This document shows, piece after piece, positions 15,414-23,329 of a stretch of 64,000 nucleotides of DNA; the stretch's first letter is position 1, and each line of letters opens with the position of its first letter. Source of the stretch: CAJCIS01 sp965276755 (GTDB taxonomy: Bacteria; Pseudomonadota; Alphaproteobacteria; Acetobacterales; Acetobacteraceae). The notes under the pieces are model-generated. The model was not told where the DNA came from and did not search any database. It saw only the letters and a program-made list of their open reading frames with translations. The translations under genes and the position numbers were made by a program. The DNA lies in NCBI GenBank assembly GCA_965276755.1, contig OZ255625.1, forward strand, positions 1,364,001 through 1,428,000. The letters are read 5' to 3'.

Positions 15414-16814
15414 TTAAAAATGTATGGCTTTTCCGTAAGCGCCCAACACCGCCTCATGCATGGTCTCACTCACCGTTGGGTGCGGAAACACCGTGTGCAT
15501 CAGCTCAACTTCCGTCGTCTCCAGCGTGCGTGCGATCGCATAACCCTGGATCATTTCTGTCACCTCCGCGCCGATCATATGCGCGCCAAGCAGCGCGCCG
15601 GTCTTGGCGTCGAAGATAACTTTGACCATGCCCTCGGGTTCGCCCATGGCAATGGCTTTGCCGTTGCCGATGAAGGGGAAGCGGCCGATTTTCAGCTCGT
15701 GGCCTAACGCCAGCGCGCGCGCTTCGGTCAGTCCGACGCTGGCGATTTGCGGGCGGCAATAGGTGCAGCCGGGGATGTTGGTCCAGTCGATCGGGTGCAC
15801 GTCTGCCACGCCGGCGATTTTTTCGACGCAGACAACGCCTTCGTGGCTAGCCTTGTGCGCGAGCCAGGGCGCGCCCGCCAGATCGCCAATAGCGTAAATG
15901 CCCGGCTCGCCGGTGCGGCAGAACTCGTCGATGACGACGTGGGTTTTCTCTACAGTGACTTTCGTGCTTTCAAGGCCGAGATCCTCGGTGTTGCCAACGA
16001 TGCCGACGGCGGAGATTACTCGGTCGACGCTCAGCGTCTCGGTCTTGCCGCCGATTTCGATCGGCACTGTTACGCTGTCGGCTTGTTTGGTAAGCGTACC
16101 AAGCTTGGCGCCGGTCAGGATGCGTATGCCCTGCTTTTCGAACGCTTTTCGCGCGAAGGCGGAGATTTCCTCGTCGTCGGCCGGCAGGATGCGATCGATC
16201 ACTTCAACGACGGTCACCTCCGAGCCCATGTTGGCGAAGAAGCTGGCAAATTCTATACCTATGGCGCCGGAGCCCACAACGACGAGTTTCTTCGGCATGA
16301 CGGTCGGTACCATCGCGTCCTTGTAGGACCAGATCAGCTTGCCGTCCGTTTCCAGTCCGGGCAATTGGCGCGCGCGTGCACCAGTGGCCAGGATGACGTG
16401 CGGCGCTTGCATCGTGGCGTTGGAATTTCCGCTGACCTGCACGCGGCCGGCGCCGCCGAGCTTGCCGGCACCGTCGAACACGGCAACCTTGTTCTTCTTC
16501 AGCAGATGGCCGACGCCGGACGCCAATTGCTTGGCAACCGCGCGTGAGCGTTTGACAACGCGTGCAAGGTCGAAGCGGATATTTTCGGCGGCAAAGCCAA
16601 AATCGTCCAGATGGTGCAGCAGGTGGTTGATTTCCGAGCTGCGCAGCAGTGCCTTGGTGGGAATGCAGCCCCAATTCAGGCAGATGCCGCCGAGATGCTC
16701 GCGCTCGATGACCGCGGCCTTCATGCCGAGCTGTGCCGCGCGAATGGCGGCGACATAGCCGCCGGGACCGCCGCCGATGACGATCAGGTCAAAGGATTGC
16801 GGCGCATCAGCCAT
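15414..16814 (-). CDS. lpdA: Dihydrolipoyl dehydrogenase (E3)
   Basis: About 466 residues, the standard E3 length. FAD-binding IGGGPGGYVAAIRAAQLG and the redox-active disulphide GICLNWGCIPTK lie at the N-terminus. NAD-binding VVGSGAIGIEFASFF is mid-protein, and the dimer-interface HxxxxE active-site pair lies in HTVFPHPTVSETMHE near the end. It reoxidises the lipoyl groups of the PDH complex encoded upstream. ATG 16814 (alternative 16820) overlaps the end of the preceding GNAT gene by 8 bases, so the two are translationally coupled. The gene ends next to family C hairpin C1. Confidence 0.95.
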   Translation of the reverse strand: MADAPQSFDLIVIGGGPGGYVAAIRAAQLGMKAAVIEREHLGGICLNWGCIPTKALLRSSEINHLLHHLDDFGFAAENIRFDLARVVKRSRAVAKQLASGVGHLLKKNKVAVFDGAGKLGGAGRVQVSGNSNATMQAPHVILATGARARQLPGLETDGKLIWSYKDAMVPTVMPKKLVVVGSGAIGIEFASFFANMGSEVTVVEVIDRILPADDEEISAFARKAFEKQGIRILTGAKLGTLTKQADSVTVPIEIGGKTETLSVDRVISAVGIVGNTEDLGLESTKVTVEKTHVVIDEFCRTGEPGIYAIGDLAGAPWLAHKASHEGVVCVEKIAGVADVHPIDWTNIPGCTYCRPQIASVGLTEARALALGHELKIGRFPFIGNGKAIAMGEPEGMVKVIFDAKTGALLGAHMIGAEVTEMIQGYAIARTLETTEVELMHTVFPHPTVSETMHEAVLGAYGKAIHF

Positions 16815-17304
16815 GACCATGCTCCTGCGCCAGGGTGTGCAGCGCATTGCCGGACAGGCGTTGCACGGTCCACTCGCTCATCGGCTCGGCGCCGAGCGCG
16901 CGATAGAAAGAAATTGCGGCATCGTTCCAATCCAGTACGGACCACTCCATGCGGCCGCAGCCTTCGGCGAGCGCGCGGGCGGCCATGGCGCGAAAGAAGG
17001 CGCGGCCGATGCCTGCGCCGCGGTGGGCGGGGTCGACAAATACGTCCTCCACATACAATCCCGCGCGACCTTGGAAGGTCGAGAAATTATAGAACCACAA
17101 AGCCAGGCCGACGGTTGTGCCATTGACCACAGCCACGGCTGCCTGGGCGCGTGCGGGCTGGCCGAACAGGGCGCGTCGGAAATCGGCGTCCGTCGCGCGG
17201 GCTTCATCGGCAAGCTTCTCGAAGTCGGCAAGCGCACGGACCAGGCGCGCGATGTCGGCGCAGTCGGCAGGCGCGGCGTCGCGAATGACAAAGGCAGCGC
17301 TCAT
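16807..17304 (-). CDS. GNAT N-acetyltransferase of the diamine/thialysine (SAT) type, inside the PDH operon
   Basis: About 165 residues from ATG 17304. The core reads ALWFYNFSTFQGRAGLYVED, VFVDPAHRGAGIGRAFF (acetyl-CoA loop R-G-A-G-I-G), and MEWSVLDWNDAAISFYRALGA. FSTFQGRAGLYVED and VLDWN are typical of spermidine/diamine and thialysine acetyltransferases. Its ATG overlaps the E2 stop by four bases (ATGA), and its own end overlaps lpdA, so it is an integral cistron of the pyruvate dehydrogenase operon. Whether it acts on a small amine or on a lysine of the complex is unknown. Confidence 0.9.
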   Translation of the reverse strand: MSAAFVIRDAAPADCADIARLVRALADFEKLADEARATDADFRRALFGQPARAQAAVAVVNGTTVGLALWFYNFSTFQGRAGLYVEDVFVDPAHRGAGIGRAFFRAMAARALAEGCGRMEWSVLDWNDAAISFYRALGAEPMSEWTVQRLSGNALHTLAQEHGHG

Positions 17305-18557
17305 AGCATCAGGCTGAGCGGATCCTCGATGACGCGCTTGAACACGGACACCCATTCCGCCGCAAGCGCGCCATCTATCACGCGGTGATCGACCGAGAGC
17401 GTCACCGTCATGACGTGGGCAATGGCAACGGCGCCGGCGCGAACTATGGCGCGCGCCTCGCCCGCGGCCACAGCCAGGATCGCAGCCTGGGGCGGGTTGA
17501 TGATGGCGGCGAATTCGCGCACGCCATACATGCCCATGTTGGAAATCGAGAAGCTGCCGCCCTGGAATTCGGCAGGCTTGAGTTTGCCCGCACGCGCGCG
17601 CTCGATCAGGGATTTGGATTCATGGCTTATGGCGGCAAGGCCCTTGCGATCAGCTTGGCGTATGATGGGCGTGATCAGCCCGTCCGGAATGGAGACGGCG
17701 ACCGATATATCGACGTCCTCATATAGCACAAGCGCGTCATCGGTGTAGCTGGCGTTTACGCCTGGCACACGGCGCAGGGTGACCGCAGCAGCCTTGATCA
17801 ACAGATCGTTGATGGAAAGCTTGAATGCGCCGGCGCCCTCCTTGGGGGACTTCGCATTCAGGTCCATGCGCAATTTCATCAGCGCATCGAGTTCGACATC
17901 CATGCCGACGTAGAAATGCGGGATAGTTTGCTTGGCCTCACTCAGACGACGCGCCGTAATCTTGCGGACGTTGTTGAAGGGCACAAGCGTGTGCGGTGCG
18001 GTAATCGGCGCGGGTGCACGGGCGGCAATTGGCGCGGGTGCCGCAATTGTCGCGGGTGCAGACTCGCTCTTTTGGATGTCGGCGCGCACGATGCGTCCGT
18101 TCGGCCCGCTGCCTTTTATGCCCTGAAGATCAATCCCCGCCTGCTTGGCCATCCGGCGCGCCAACGGCGACGCAAACACCCTGTCTCCACTATCATGGCC
18201 GTTGGCGACTGGTGCGGTGATCGGCTCAGGCGCTGGAGCCGTTTTGGACTGCACGGATGCGGCGGTTTCTCCCGCTTCCTGGCGCACGGGCTCCTGCTTG
18301 GGCGTCGCGGCGGCTTCGCCTTCCTGGCTGAGTACGCCGATAGGATCGTTCACCTTGACGCCTTGCGTGCCGTCCACGACCAGGATCTTGCTGAGCACAC
18401 CTTCATCGGTCGCTTCGACCTCCATCGTCGCCTTGTCGGTTTCGATCTCGGCAATAACGTCGCCGGCGCGAATGGCGTCGCCTTCGTGCTTGAGCCAGCG
18501 CGCGAGCGTGCCTTCTGTCATGGTGGGTGAGAGGGCGGGCATCAGGATATTGGTCAT
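17301..18557 (-). CDS. pdhC: Pyruvate dehydrogenase complex E2, dihydrolipoamide acetyltransferase
   Basis: About 418 residues from ATG 18557 (GGGGAAG upstream). The lipoyl domain occupies residues 1-80 with MPALSPTMTEGTLARW and the lipoylated lysine in ETDKATMEVEA. An alanine/proline linker follows, then the peripheral-subunit binding domain (VFASPLARRMAKQAGIDL, GSGPNGRIVRADI). The catalytic domain ends with TLSVDHRVIDGALAAEW, which holds the His of the H-x-x-x-D-G motif. It transfers acetyl groups to CoA. It follows pdhB across palindrome B2, and its stop overlaps the GNAT gene. Confidence 0.96.
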   Translation of the reverse strand: MTNILMPALSPTMTEGTLARWLKHEGDAIRAGDVIAEIETDKATMEVEATDEGVLSKILVVDGTQGVKVNDPIGVLSQEGEAAATPKQEPVRQEAGETAASVQSKTAPAPEPITAPVANGHDSGDRVFASPLARRMAKQAGIDLQGIKGSGPNGRIVRADIQKSESAPATIAAPAPIAARAPAPITAPHTLVPFNNVRKITARRLSEAKQTIPHFYVGMDVELDALMKLRMDLNAKSPKEGAGAFKLSINDLLIKAAAVTLRRVPGVNASYTDDALVLYEDVDISVAVSIPDGLITPIIRQADRKGLAAISHESKSLIERARAGKLKPAEFQGGSFSISNMGMYGVREFAAIINPPQAAILAVAAGEARAIVRAGAVAIAHVMTVTLSVDHRVIDGALAAEWVSVFKRVIEDPLSLML

Positions 18558-18572
18558 TTCACTTCCCCAAGA

Positions 18573-18683
18573 AAGGCCAGGGGCTCTGCCCCTGGACCCC
18601 GCTGGGGACAAGTCCCCAGACCCCAATATGGGGGTTTGGGGCCTCGGGCCCCAACGGGGTCAAGGGGCGGAGCCCCTGGCCTT
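18573..18683. repeat. Family B palindrome between pdhB and pdhC (B2)
   Basis: This is a 111-base inverted repeat with outer arms AAGGCCAGGGGCTCTGCC and GGCGGAGCCCCTGGCCTT. Inner hairpins are GGGGACAAGTCCCC and TTGGGGCCTCGGGCCCCAA. It occupies nearly the whole gap between the pdhB stop (18683) and the pdhC ribosome-binding site. The structure could attenuate or stabilise the operon mRNA at this junction. Confidence 0.93.
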
Positions 18684-20011
18684 CAAATTATCTTTCTAAC
18701 TGCATCCACCACCCAACTCACCTGCGGCAACGCCAGCTTCTCCAAATTCGCCGCATACGGCAACGGCACATCCAACCCATGCACACGCACCGGCGGGCCG
18801 TCCAGCCAATCGAACGCCTGCTCGATCACCTGCATCGCCACCTCCGCGCCAATGCCCGCATAAGGCCAGCCCTCCTCCACCGTCACCAAACGCGACGTCT
18901 TCTTCACGCTCTCAACAACCGTGCCGATATCCAGCGGCCGCAACGTGCGCAGATTGATCACCTCAGCCTGCACACCCTGCCCCGCCAGCGCCTCGGCCGC
19001 CGCAAGTGCCACACCCACCATGATCGAGTACGCCACAATGGTGACATCCCCACCCACGCGCTCGATCTTCGCCCGCCCGATCGGCAAGACAAAATCCGCA
19101 TCCTCCGGGCAATCGAAACTGTGTCCGTAAAGAATTTCGTTCTCCAGAAAAATCACCGGGTTCGGATCGCGAATCGCCGCACGCAGCAACCCCTTGGCAT
19201 CCGCCGAAGAGTACGGCGCCACCACCTTCAACCCCGGGCAATGCGCATACCAGCTCGCGTAATCCTGGCTATGCTGTGCCGCCACGCGGGAGGCCGCCCC
19301 ATTCGGCCCGCGAAACACGATCGGGCAGCCCATCTGCCCCCCCGACATATACAGCGTCTTCGCCGCCGAATTGATAATCTGGTCGATCGCCTGCATGGCG
19401 AAATTGAACGTCATGAATTCCACGATCGGCCGCAACCCGTTCATCGCAGCACCCACGGCCATGCCGGTAAAGCCGTGCTCGGTAATCGGCATATCGATGA
19501 TGCGCTTGGGCCCGAAACGATCGAGCAGCCCCTGGCTGATCTTGTAAGCACCCTGATATTGCGCGACCTCCTCGCCCATCAGAAACACGCGGTCATCCGC
19601 TTCCAACTCGGCGGCCATGGCATCGCGCAACGCCTCACGCACGCTGGTCGGGCGGCCGGGCCCCCAATCGCGCTCGGCCGCAGGCGCCGCGACGGCCACA
19701 CGCGCCATCTGCGATGCGACCGCCGCCGCCGCGGGCACCTCGGCCAACAAAGCTGCCGGCGCCGCGCCGTCCACGCCATTAGCCAAGGTTGCAATCGGCG
19801 TATTCACAGCCACGCCCTCAGTCCCCTCGGCAATCAGGATCCTGTCCAGCCGCCCTTCATCGACGGCCTCAACCTCCATCGTCGCCTTGTCGGTTTCGAT
19901 TTCGGCAATGACGTCACCGGCGCGTATGTCGTCGCCCGGCGCCTTGAGCCAGCGGGACAGCTTGCCCTCGGTCATCGTCGGCGAGAGTGCCGGCATCAGC
20001 ACATCGACCAT
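18683..20011 (-). CDS. pdhB: Pyruvate dehydrogenase E1 beta subunit with N-terminal lipoyl domain
   Basis: 442 residues. Residues 1-80 form a lipoyl domain (MPALSPTMTEGKLSRW, lipoylated lysine in ETDKATMEVEA). A linker follows, then the transketolase-like E1beta part from about residue 118: SVREALRDAMAAELEADDRV, FLMGEEVAQYQGAYKISQGL, PITEHGFTGMAVGAA, VVEFMTFNFAMQAIDQI-like segment, and VEEGWPYAGIGAEVAMQ. A lipoylated E1beta is known in alphaproteobacterial complexes. With PdhA it decarboxylates pyruvate using thiamine diphosphate. It starts 6 bases after the pdhA stop and ends at palindrome B2. Confidence 0.96.
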   Translation of the reverse strand: MVDVLMPALSPTMTEGKLSRWLKAPGDDIRAGDVIAEIETDKATMEVEAVDEGRLDRILIAEGTEGVAVNTPIATLANGVDGAAPAALLAEVPAAAAVASQMARVAVAAPAAERDWGPGRPTSVREALRDAMAAELEADDRVFLMGEEVAQYQGAYKISQGLLDRFGPKRIIDMPITEHGFTGMAVGAAMNGLRPIVEFMTFNFAMQAIDQIINSAAKTLYMSGGQMGCPIVFRGPNGAASRVAAQHSQDYASWYAHCPGLKVVAPYSSADAKGLLRAAIRDPNPVIFLENEILYGHSFDCPEDADFVLPIGRAKIERVGGDVTIVAYSIMVGVALAAAEALAGQGVQAEVINLRTLRPLDIGTVVESVKKTSRLVTVEEGWPYAGIGAEVAMQVIEQAFDWLDGPPVRVHGLDVPLPYAANLEKLALPQVSWVVDAVRKII

Positions 20012-20017
20012 GACACC

Positions 20018-21004
20018 TCAGGCCTCCAGCAACACGTCTGTCCACAACTCGCGCTCATCAGGCTCGGGTGCCGATTGCGCGAAATCGGCCGCGTCCTGCG
20101 CCACAGCGCGGATTTCCCCTTCCGCCGCCTTCAGCACGTCCTCGGCCACGCCAAAAGCCAGCAATTTCGCCCGCGCATGATCGATAGGATCATACTGCTC
20201 GCGCATCGCCTGCACCTCCTCGCGCGTGCGATACTTGGCAGGGTCGGACATGGAATGGCCGCGATAGCGGTAGGTCGTCATCTCCATCAGATAAGGCCCG
20301 TTGCCCGCCCGGCAATGCGCCACGGCCTGCAACGCTGCCGCATGCACCGCCGCCACATCCATCCCGTCCACCTGCACGCCCGGAATATTCCAAGGCGCCC
20401 CGTTGCGCGACAGATCGCGGGACGCCGAGGCACGCTCCACCGAAGTCCCCATCCCATACCGATTATTCTCGATGACATAAATGCAGGGCAATTTAAGCAA
20501 AGCGGCCAGATTGAAACTCTCGAACACCTGCCCCTGGTTGGACGCGCCCTCGCCCAGATACGTTACCGCCACGCGGTCATTGCCGCGATACATGTTGGAA
20601 AACGCCAGCCCCGTCCCAAGGCTGACCTGCGCGCCCACGATGCCGTGCCCGCCGAAGAAATTCTTCTCCCGGCTGAACATGTGCATCGAGCCACCCTTGC
20701 CGCGCGAATAGCCCGCAGCGCGCCCGGTCAGCTCGGCCATGACGCCGCGCGGCGCCATGCCTGTCGCCAGCATGTGCCCATGGTCGCGATAGGACGTGAT
20801 CACCTCATCGCCCTGGCTCAGCGCCATCTGCACGCCGACCACGACCGCTTCCTGGCCGATATAGAGGTGGCAAAACCCGCCGATCAGTCCCATGCCATAC
20901 AGCTGGCCGGCCTTTTCCTCGAACCGGCGGATCAGCAGCATGAGCCGCCAGGCGCGCTCGAGGTCCTCGCGGGGCAAGCTGGTCTTGGGCGCGGCGTCGG
21001 CCAT
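20018..21004 (-). CDS. pdhA: Pyruvate dehydrogenase E1 alpha subunit
   Basis: 328 residues, the usual size. It shows RRFEEKAGQLYGMGLIGGF, CHLYIGQEAV, YRDHGHMLATG, RGKGGSMHMFS, and the thiamine-diphosphate motif beginning GEGASNQGQVFESFNLAALL and ending IENNRYGMGTS. The phosphoserine-loop-like YRYRGHSMSDPAKYR is also present. It is the first gene of pdhA-pdhB-pdhC-GNAT-lpdA and is divergent from comEC (109 bases between start codons). That gap must hold the operon promoter, though I could not assign hexamers with confidence. Confidence 0.96.
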   Translation of the reverse strand: MADAAPKTSLPREDLERAWRLMLLIRRFEEKAGQLYGMGLIGGFCHLYIGQEAVVVGVQMALSQGDEVITSYRDHGHMLATGMAPRGVMAELTGRAAGYSRGKGGSMHMFSREKNFFGGHGIVGAQVSLGTGLAFSNMYRGNDRVAVTYLGEGASNQGQVFESFNLAALLKLPCIYVIENNRYGMGTSVERASASRDLSRNGAPWNIPGVQVDGMDVAAVHAAALQAVAHCRAGNGPYLMEMTTYRYRGHSMSDPAKYRTREEVQAMREQYDPIDHARAKLLAFGVAEDVLKAAEGEIRAVAQDAADFAQSAPEPDERELWTDVLLEA

Positions 21005-21113
21005 GTCGGGCTCCTGTCAGCTCAACGTAGCGCGCCGGCGCACACAGTGAAAGACAACCGGCACGGGTGCCGGCCATGTTGCGCGCAACCGTTCACACAG
21101 TGCTAATGGTGGT

Positions 21114-23174
21114 GTGCCCGATCGCATCAAGCCTTCGCCGCTGCGTGCCGCGTTCGCCGCCTTTACGGTGGCAGAATCCGGCCGCTTCATCTTGTTCCTG
21201 CCGGTGTTCATGGCCGGTGGCGTCATCGCCTACTTTGCCTGGCCCCATGAGCCGCGCGTCTGGCCGGCGGCACTGCTGGCCGCACTCCTGCTGCCGGCCG
21301 CCATTCGAACACGCACCGCCTCGATCCAGGCCGGCTGCCTGTGTGCGGTCCTGTTTGCCGCGGGCTTTGCCAGCGCCGGGCGCGCCACGTGGTCCGCGCC
21401 ACCCTGGGTGGAGCTGCCCCGCAGGGCCGCGCTCGTCACGGGCGAGATCGCGGCATTGGACATACTGCCGGAAGGCCGGCGCGTCAGCCTAGCCGCCCCG
21501 CGCCTGGATGGCGGCGCCCCCCTGCCGCGGGGCTTGCGCATCCGGCTGCGCGATAGCGACCAGACCAGCCTGCAGCCAGGCGATGCCATCCAAATCCGCG
21601 CCCTGCTGCGCGCGCCATCTCCGCCATCCTATCCAGGCGGATGGGACACGCAGAGGGAGGCCTTCTTCACCGGCCTCGGCGGCTACGGCTTTGCTTTGGG
21701 GCCAGCTACGCGGCTGGCCAAAGCGGCGCCGTCCCGCTGGCAGGCTGTCCGGGGCGCAATCGCCGCGCGCATCACGGCCGGCTTGCCCGGCCCGCGCGGG
21801 GCGATTGCGGCCACGCTGCTGACAGGCATGGGCAGCGCGATCCCGGCCGAGGACAGACGCGCTTTCCAGGCAAGCGGCCTGGCGCACCTGCTCGCCGTCG
21901 CGGGCCTGCACATCGGCATCGTCATGGGCCTGGCCTACACGGCCTGCCGGCGTGGCCTCAGCCTCTCAGAGCACGTCGCCCTTTTCTGGCCAACCAAGCA
22001 GATCGCCTGCCTGATCTCGCTTGCGGTCGGGTTCGCCTATCTGGCGCTGACGGGCGCACACGTGCCCATCCTGCGCAGCTTCGCCATGGCGTGCCTTGTT
22101 GCGCTGGCCGTGCTGACCGGCCGGCGCGCTCTGTCCTGGCGCGCGCTGGGCCTGGCCGCGGTGCTGCTCATGCTCGCCTCGCCCGAGCAGGTGATGGGCG
22201 TCAGCTTCCAGATGAGCTTTGCCGCCGTCATGGCCTTGATCGCGGGGTGGGAGGTGCTCTCGCCGCGCCTGGCACGCCTGCAGGAAGGGCGCGCGCGCAC
22301 CCTGGCACGCCACGGCATCGCCCTGCTGGCGACAAGCGCGCTGGCGGGCACGGCCTCCCTGCCCGTGGCGGCCTATCATTTCGGCACGGCGACGCCGTAT
22401 TACGTGCCGGCCAACCTGGTGGCAGTGCCGCTAACCGCACTGTGGGTCATGCCGTGGGGCATGGTGGCGCTGCTGCTGATGCCGCTGGGCCTGCAAGCGT
22501 TGGCGCTGGCGCCGATGGGCTGGGGCATCGGCGCGCTGCTGTGGATTGCGCGCGCGGTGGCCGCGTGGCCGGCGGCGGAAATCGCCGTGCCGCAAATGCC
22601 TCCCGCCGCACTGCTGTGCATAATGGGCGGGCTGATCTGGCTATGCTTATGGCGCACCCGCCTGCGCCTGGCTGGGCTTGGGGGTTTCGCCGCAGGCCTG
22701 GCGATCTGCACATTCGCAGCCCGGCCCGATATCGTGGTCAGCCCGGATGCCAGGCTGATTGCGGCCCGCTACGGCGGGCAGGTCCACGTCTCGGCCGCTT
22801 CCGGGCTTGCGCGTTTTGATCGGGAAACGCCGGAGCGGATCTGGGGCGTGGCCGATGGGCAGATCAGGCCGTTCGCCTGCGATGCGGCGGCATGCCGGCT
22901 GGACATTGCTGGGCGAACGGCCGTTCTGATGCAGGATGTGCAGGCGCCGTGCGACGGTGCGCAGGTCGCTGTCTCGCATTTGCGGGCGTCCTGCGCCTCC
23001 GCGCCGATCGTGGATGCGCTGACCACCGAGGCGGCTGGGGCCACGACGATCAGGCTGACGCGGGCCGGACCCGTGCTGCGCACCGATGCGGACGAGCGCG
23101 GCGACCGACCTTGGGTGCTGCGTGCGCCGGTGGTGGCTGTGACGTCTCGTCTTCCGCCGGCGCTGACGGAGTAA
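21114..23174 (+). CDS. comEC: ComEC/Rec2 family membrane protein
   Basis: 686 residues, GTG start. An N-terminal DUF4131-like part has several membrane segments and an OB-like stretch (LVTGEIAALDILPEGRRVSL). The competence domain follows with AFQASGLAHLLAVAGLHIGI, LALTGAHVPILRSFAMACLV and SPEQVMGVSFQMSFAAVMAL. The C-terminal part lacks the H-x-H-x-D-H of a metallo-beta-lactamase domain; only a short degenerate remnant follows the last membrane segment. ComEC forms the inner-membrane channel for single-stranded DNA uptake. Without other competence genes nearby, its role in this organism is open. Confidence 0.9.
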   Translation: MPDRIKPSPLRAAFAAFTVAESGRFILFLPVFMAGGVIAYFAWPHEPRVWPAALLAALLLPAAIRTRTASIQAGCLCAVLFAAGFASAGRATWSAPPWVELPRRAALVTGEIAALDILPEGRRVSLAAPRLDGGAPLPRGLRIRLRDSDQTSLQPGDAIQIRALLRAPSPPSYPGGWDTQREAFFTGLGGYGFALGPATRLAKAAPSRWQAVRGAIAARITAGLPGPRGAIAATLLTGMGSAIPAEDRRAFQASGLAHLLAVAGLHIGIVMGLAYTACRRGLSLSEHVALFWPTKQIACLISLAVGFAYLALTGAHVPILRSFAMACLVALAVLTGRRALSWRALGLAAVLLMLASPEQVMGVSFQMSFAAVMALIAGWEVLSPRLARLQEGRARTLARHGIALLATSALAGTASLPVAAYHFGTATPYYVPANLVAVPLTALWVMPWGMVALLLMPLGLQALALAPMGWGIGALLWIARAVAAWPAAEIAVPQMPPAALLCIMGGLIWLCLWRTRLRLAGLGGFAAGLAICTFAARPDIVVSPDARLIAARYGGQVHVSAASGLARFDRETPERIWGVADGQIRPFACDAAACRLDIAGRTAVLMQDVQAPCDGAQVAVSHLRASCASAPIVDALTTEAAGATTIRLTRAGPVLRTDADERGDRPWVLRAPVVAVTSRLPPALTE

Positions 23175-23181
23175 GGAAAGG

Positions 23182-23209
23182 CTGGGGGGGATGGCACATC
23201 TCCCCCAGC
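23182..23209. repeat. Family A half palindrome, right arm core (A5)
   Basis: CTGGGGGGGATGGCACATCT followed by CCCCCAG lies 7 bases after the comEC stop. On its own it is a short hairpin (CTGGGGG with CCCCCAG). It could end comEC transcription before the protease gene. Confidence 0.8.
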
Positions 23210-23329
23210 TTTTACTTACTTCGGCGTCATGAAAGCACTTTCACCGCAACGTCAGTGCAAGGACGGGCTTTGCAGCCCTTTATACAACAGCAACCCACCA
23301 CCCAACCCTTTTTGTGGAGCCTGTACCCC

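Noticed and set aside
18527..21106. Very long open frame on the plus strand (859 codons)
   Set aside because: It lies opposite pdhC start, pdhB and pdhA, which have full family motifs; its product is Arg/His/Gln-rich without known domains, as expected for an antisense frame in GC-rich DNA.
21641..22819. Second long plus-strand frame within comEC
   Set aside because: It lacks membrane segments and family motifs, whereas the 21114 frame has the competence-domain blocks.
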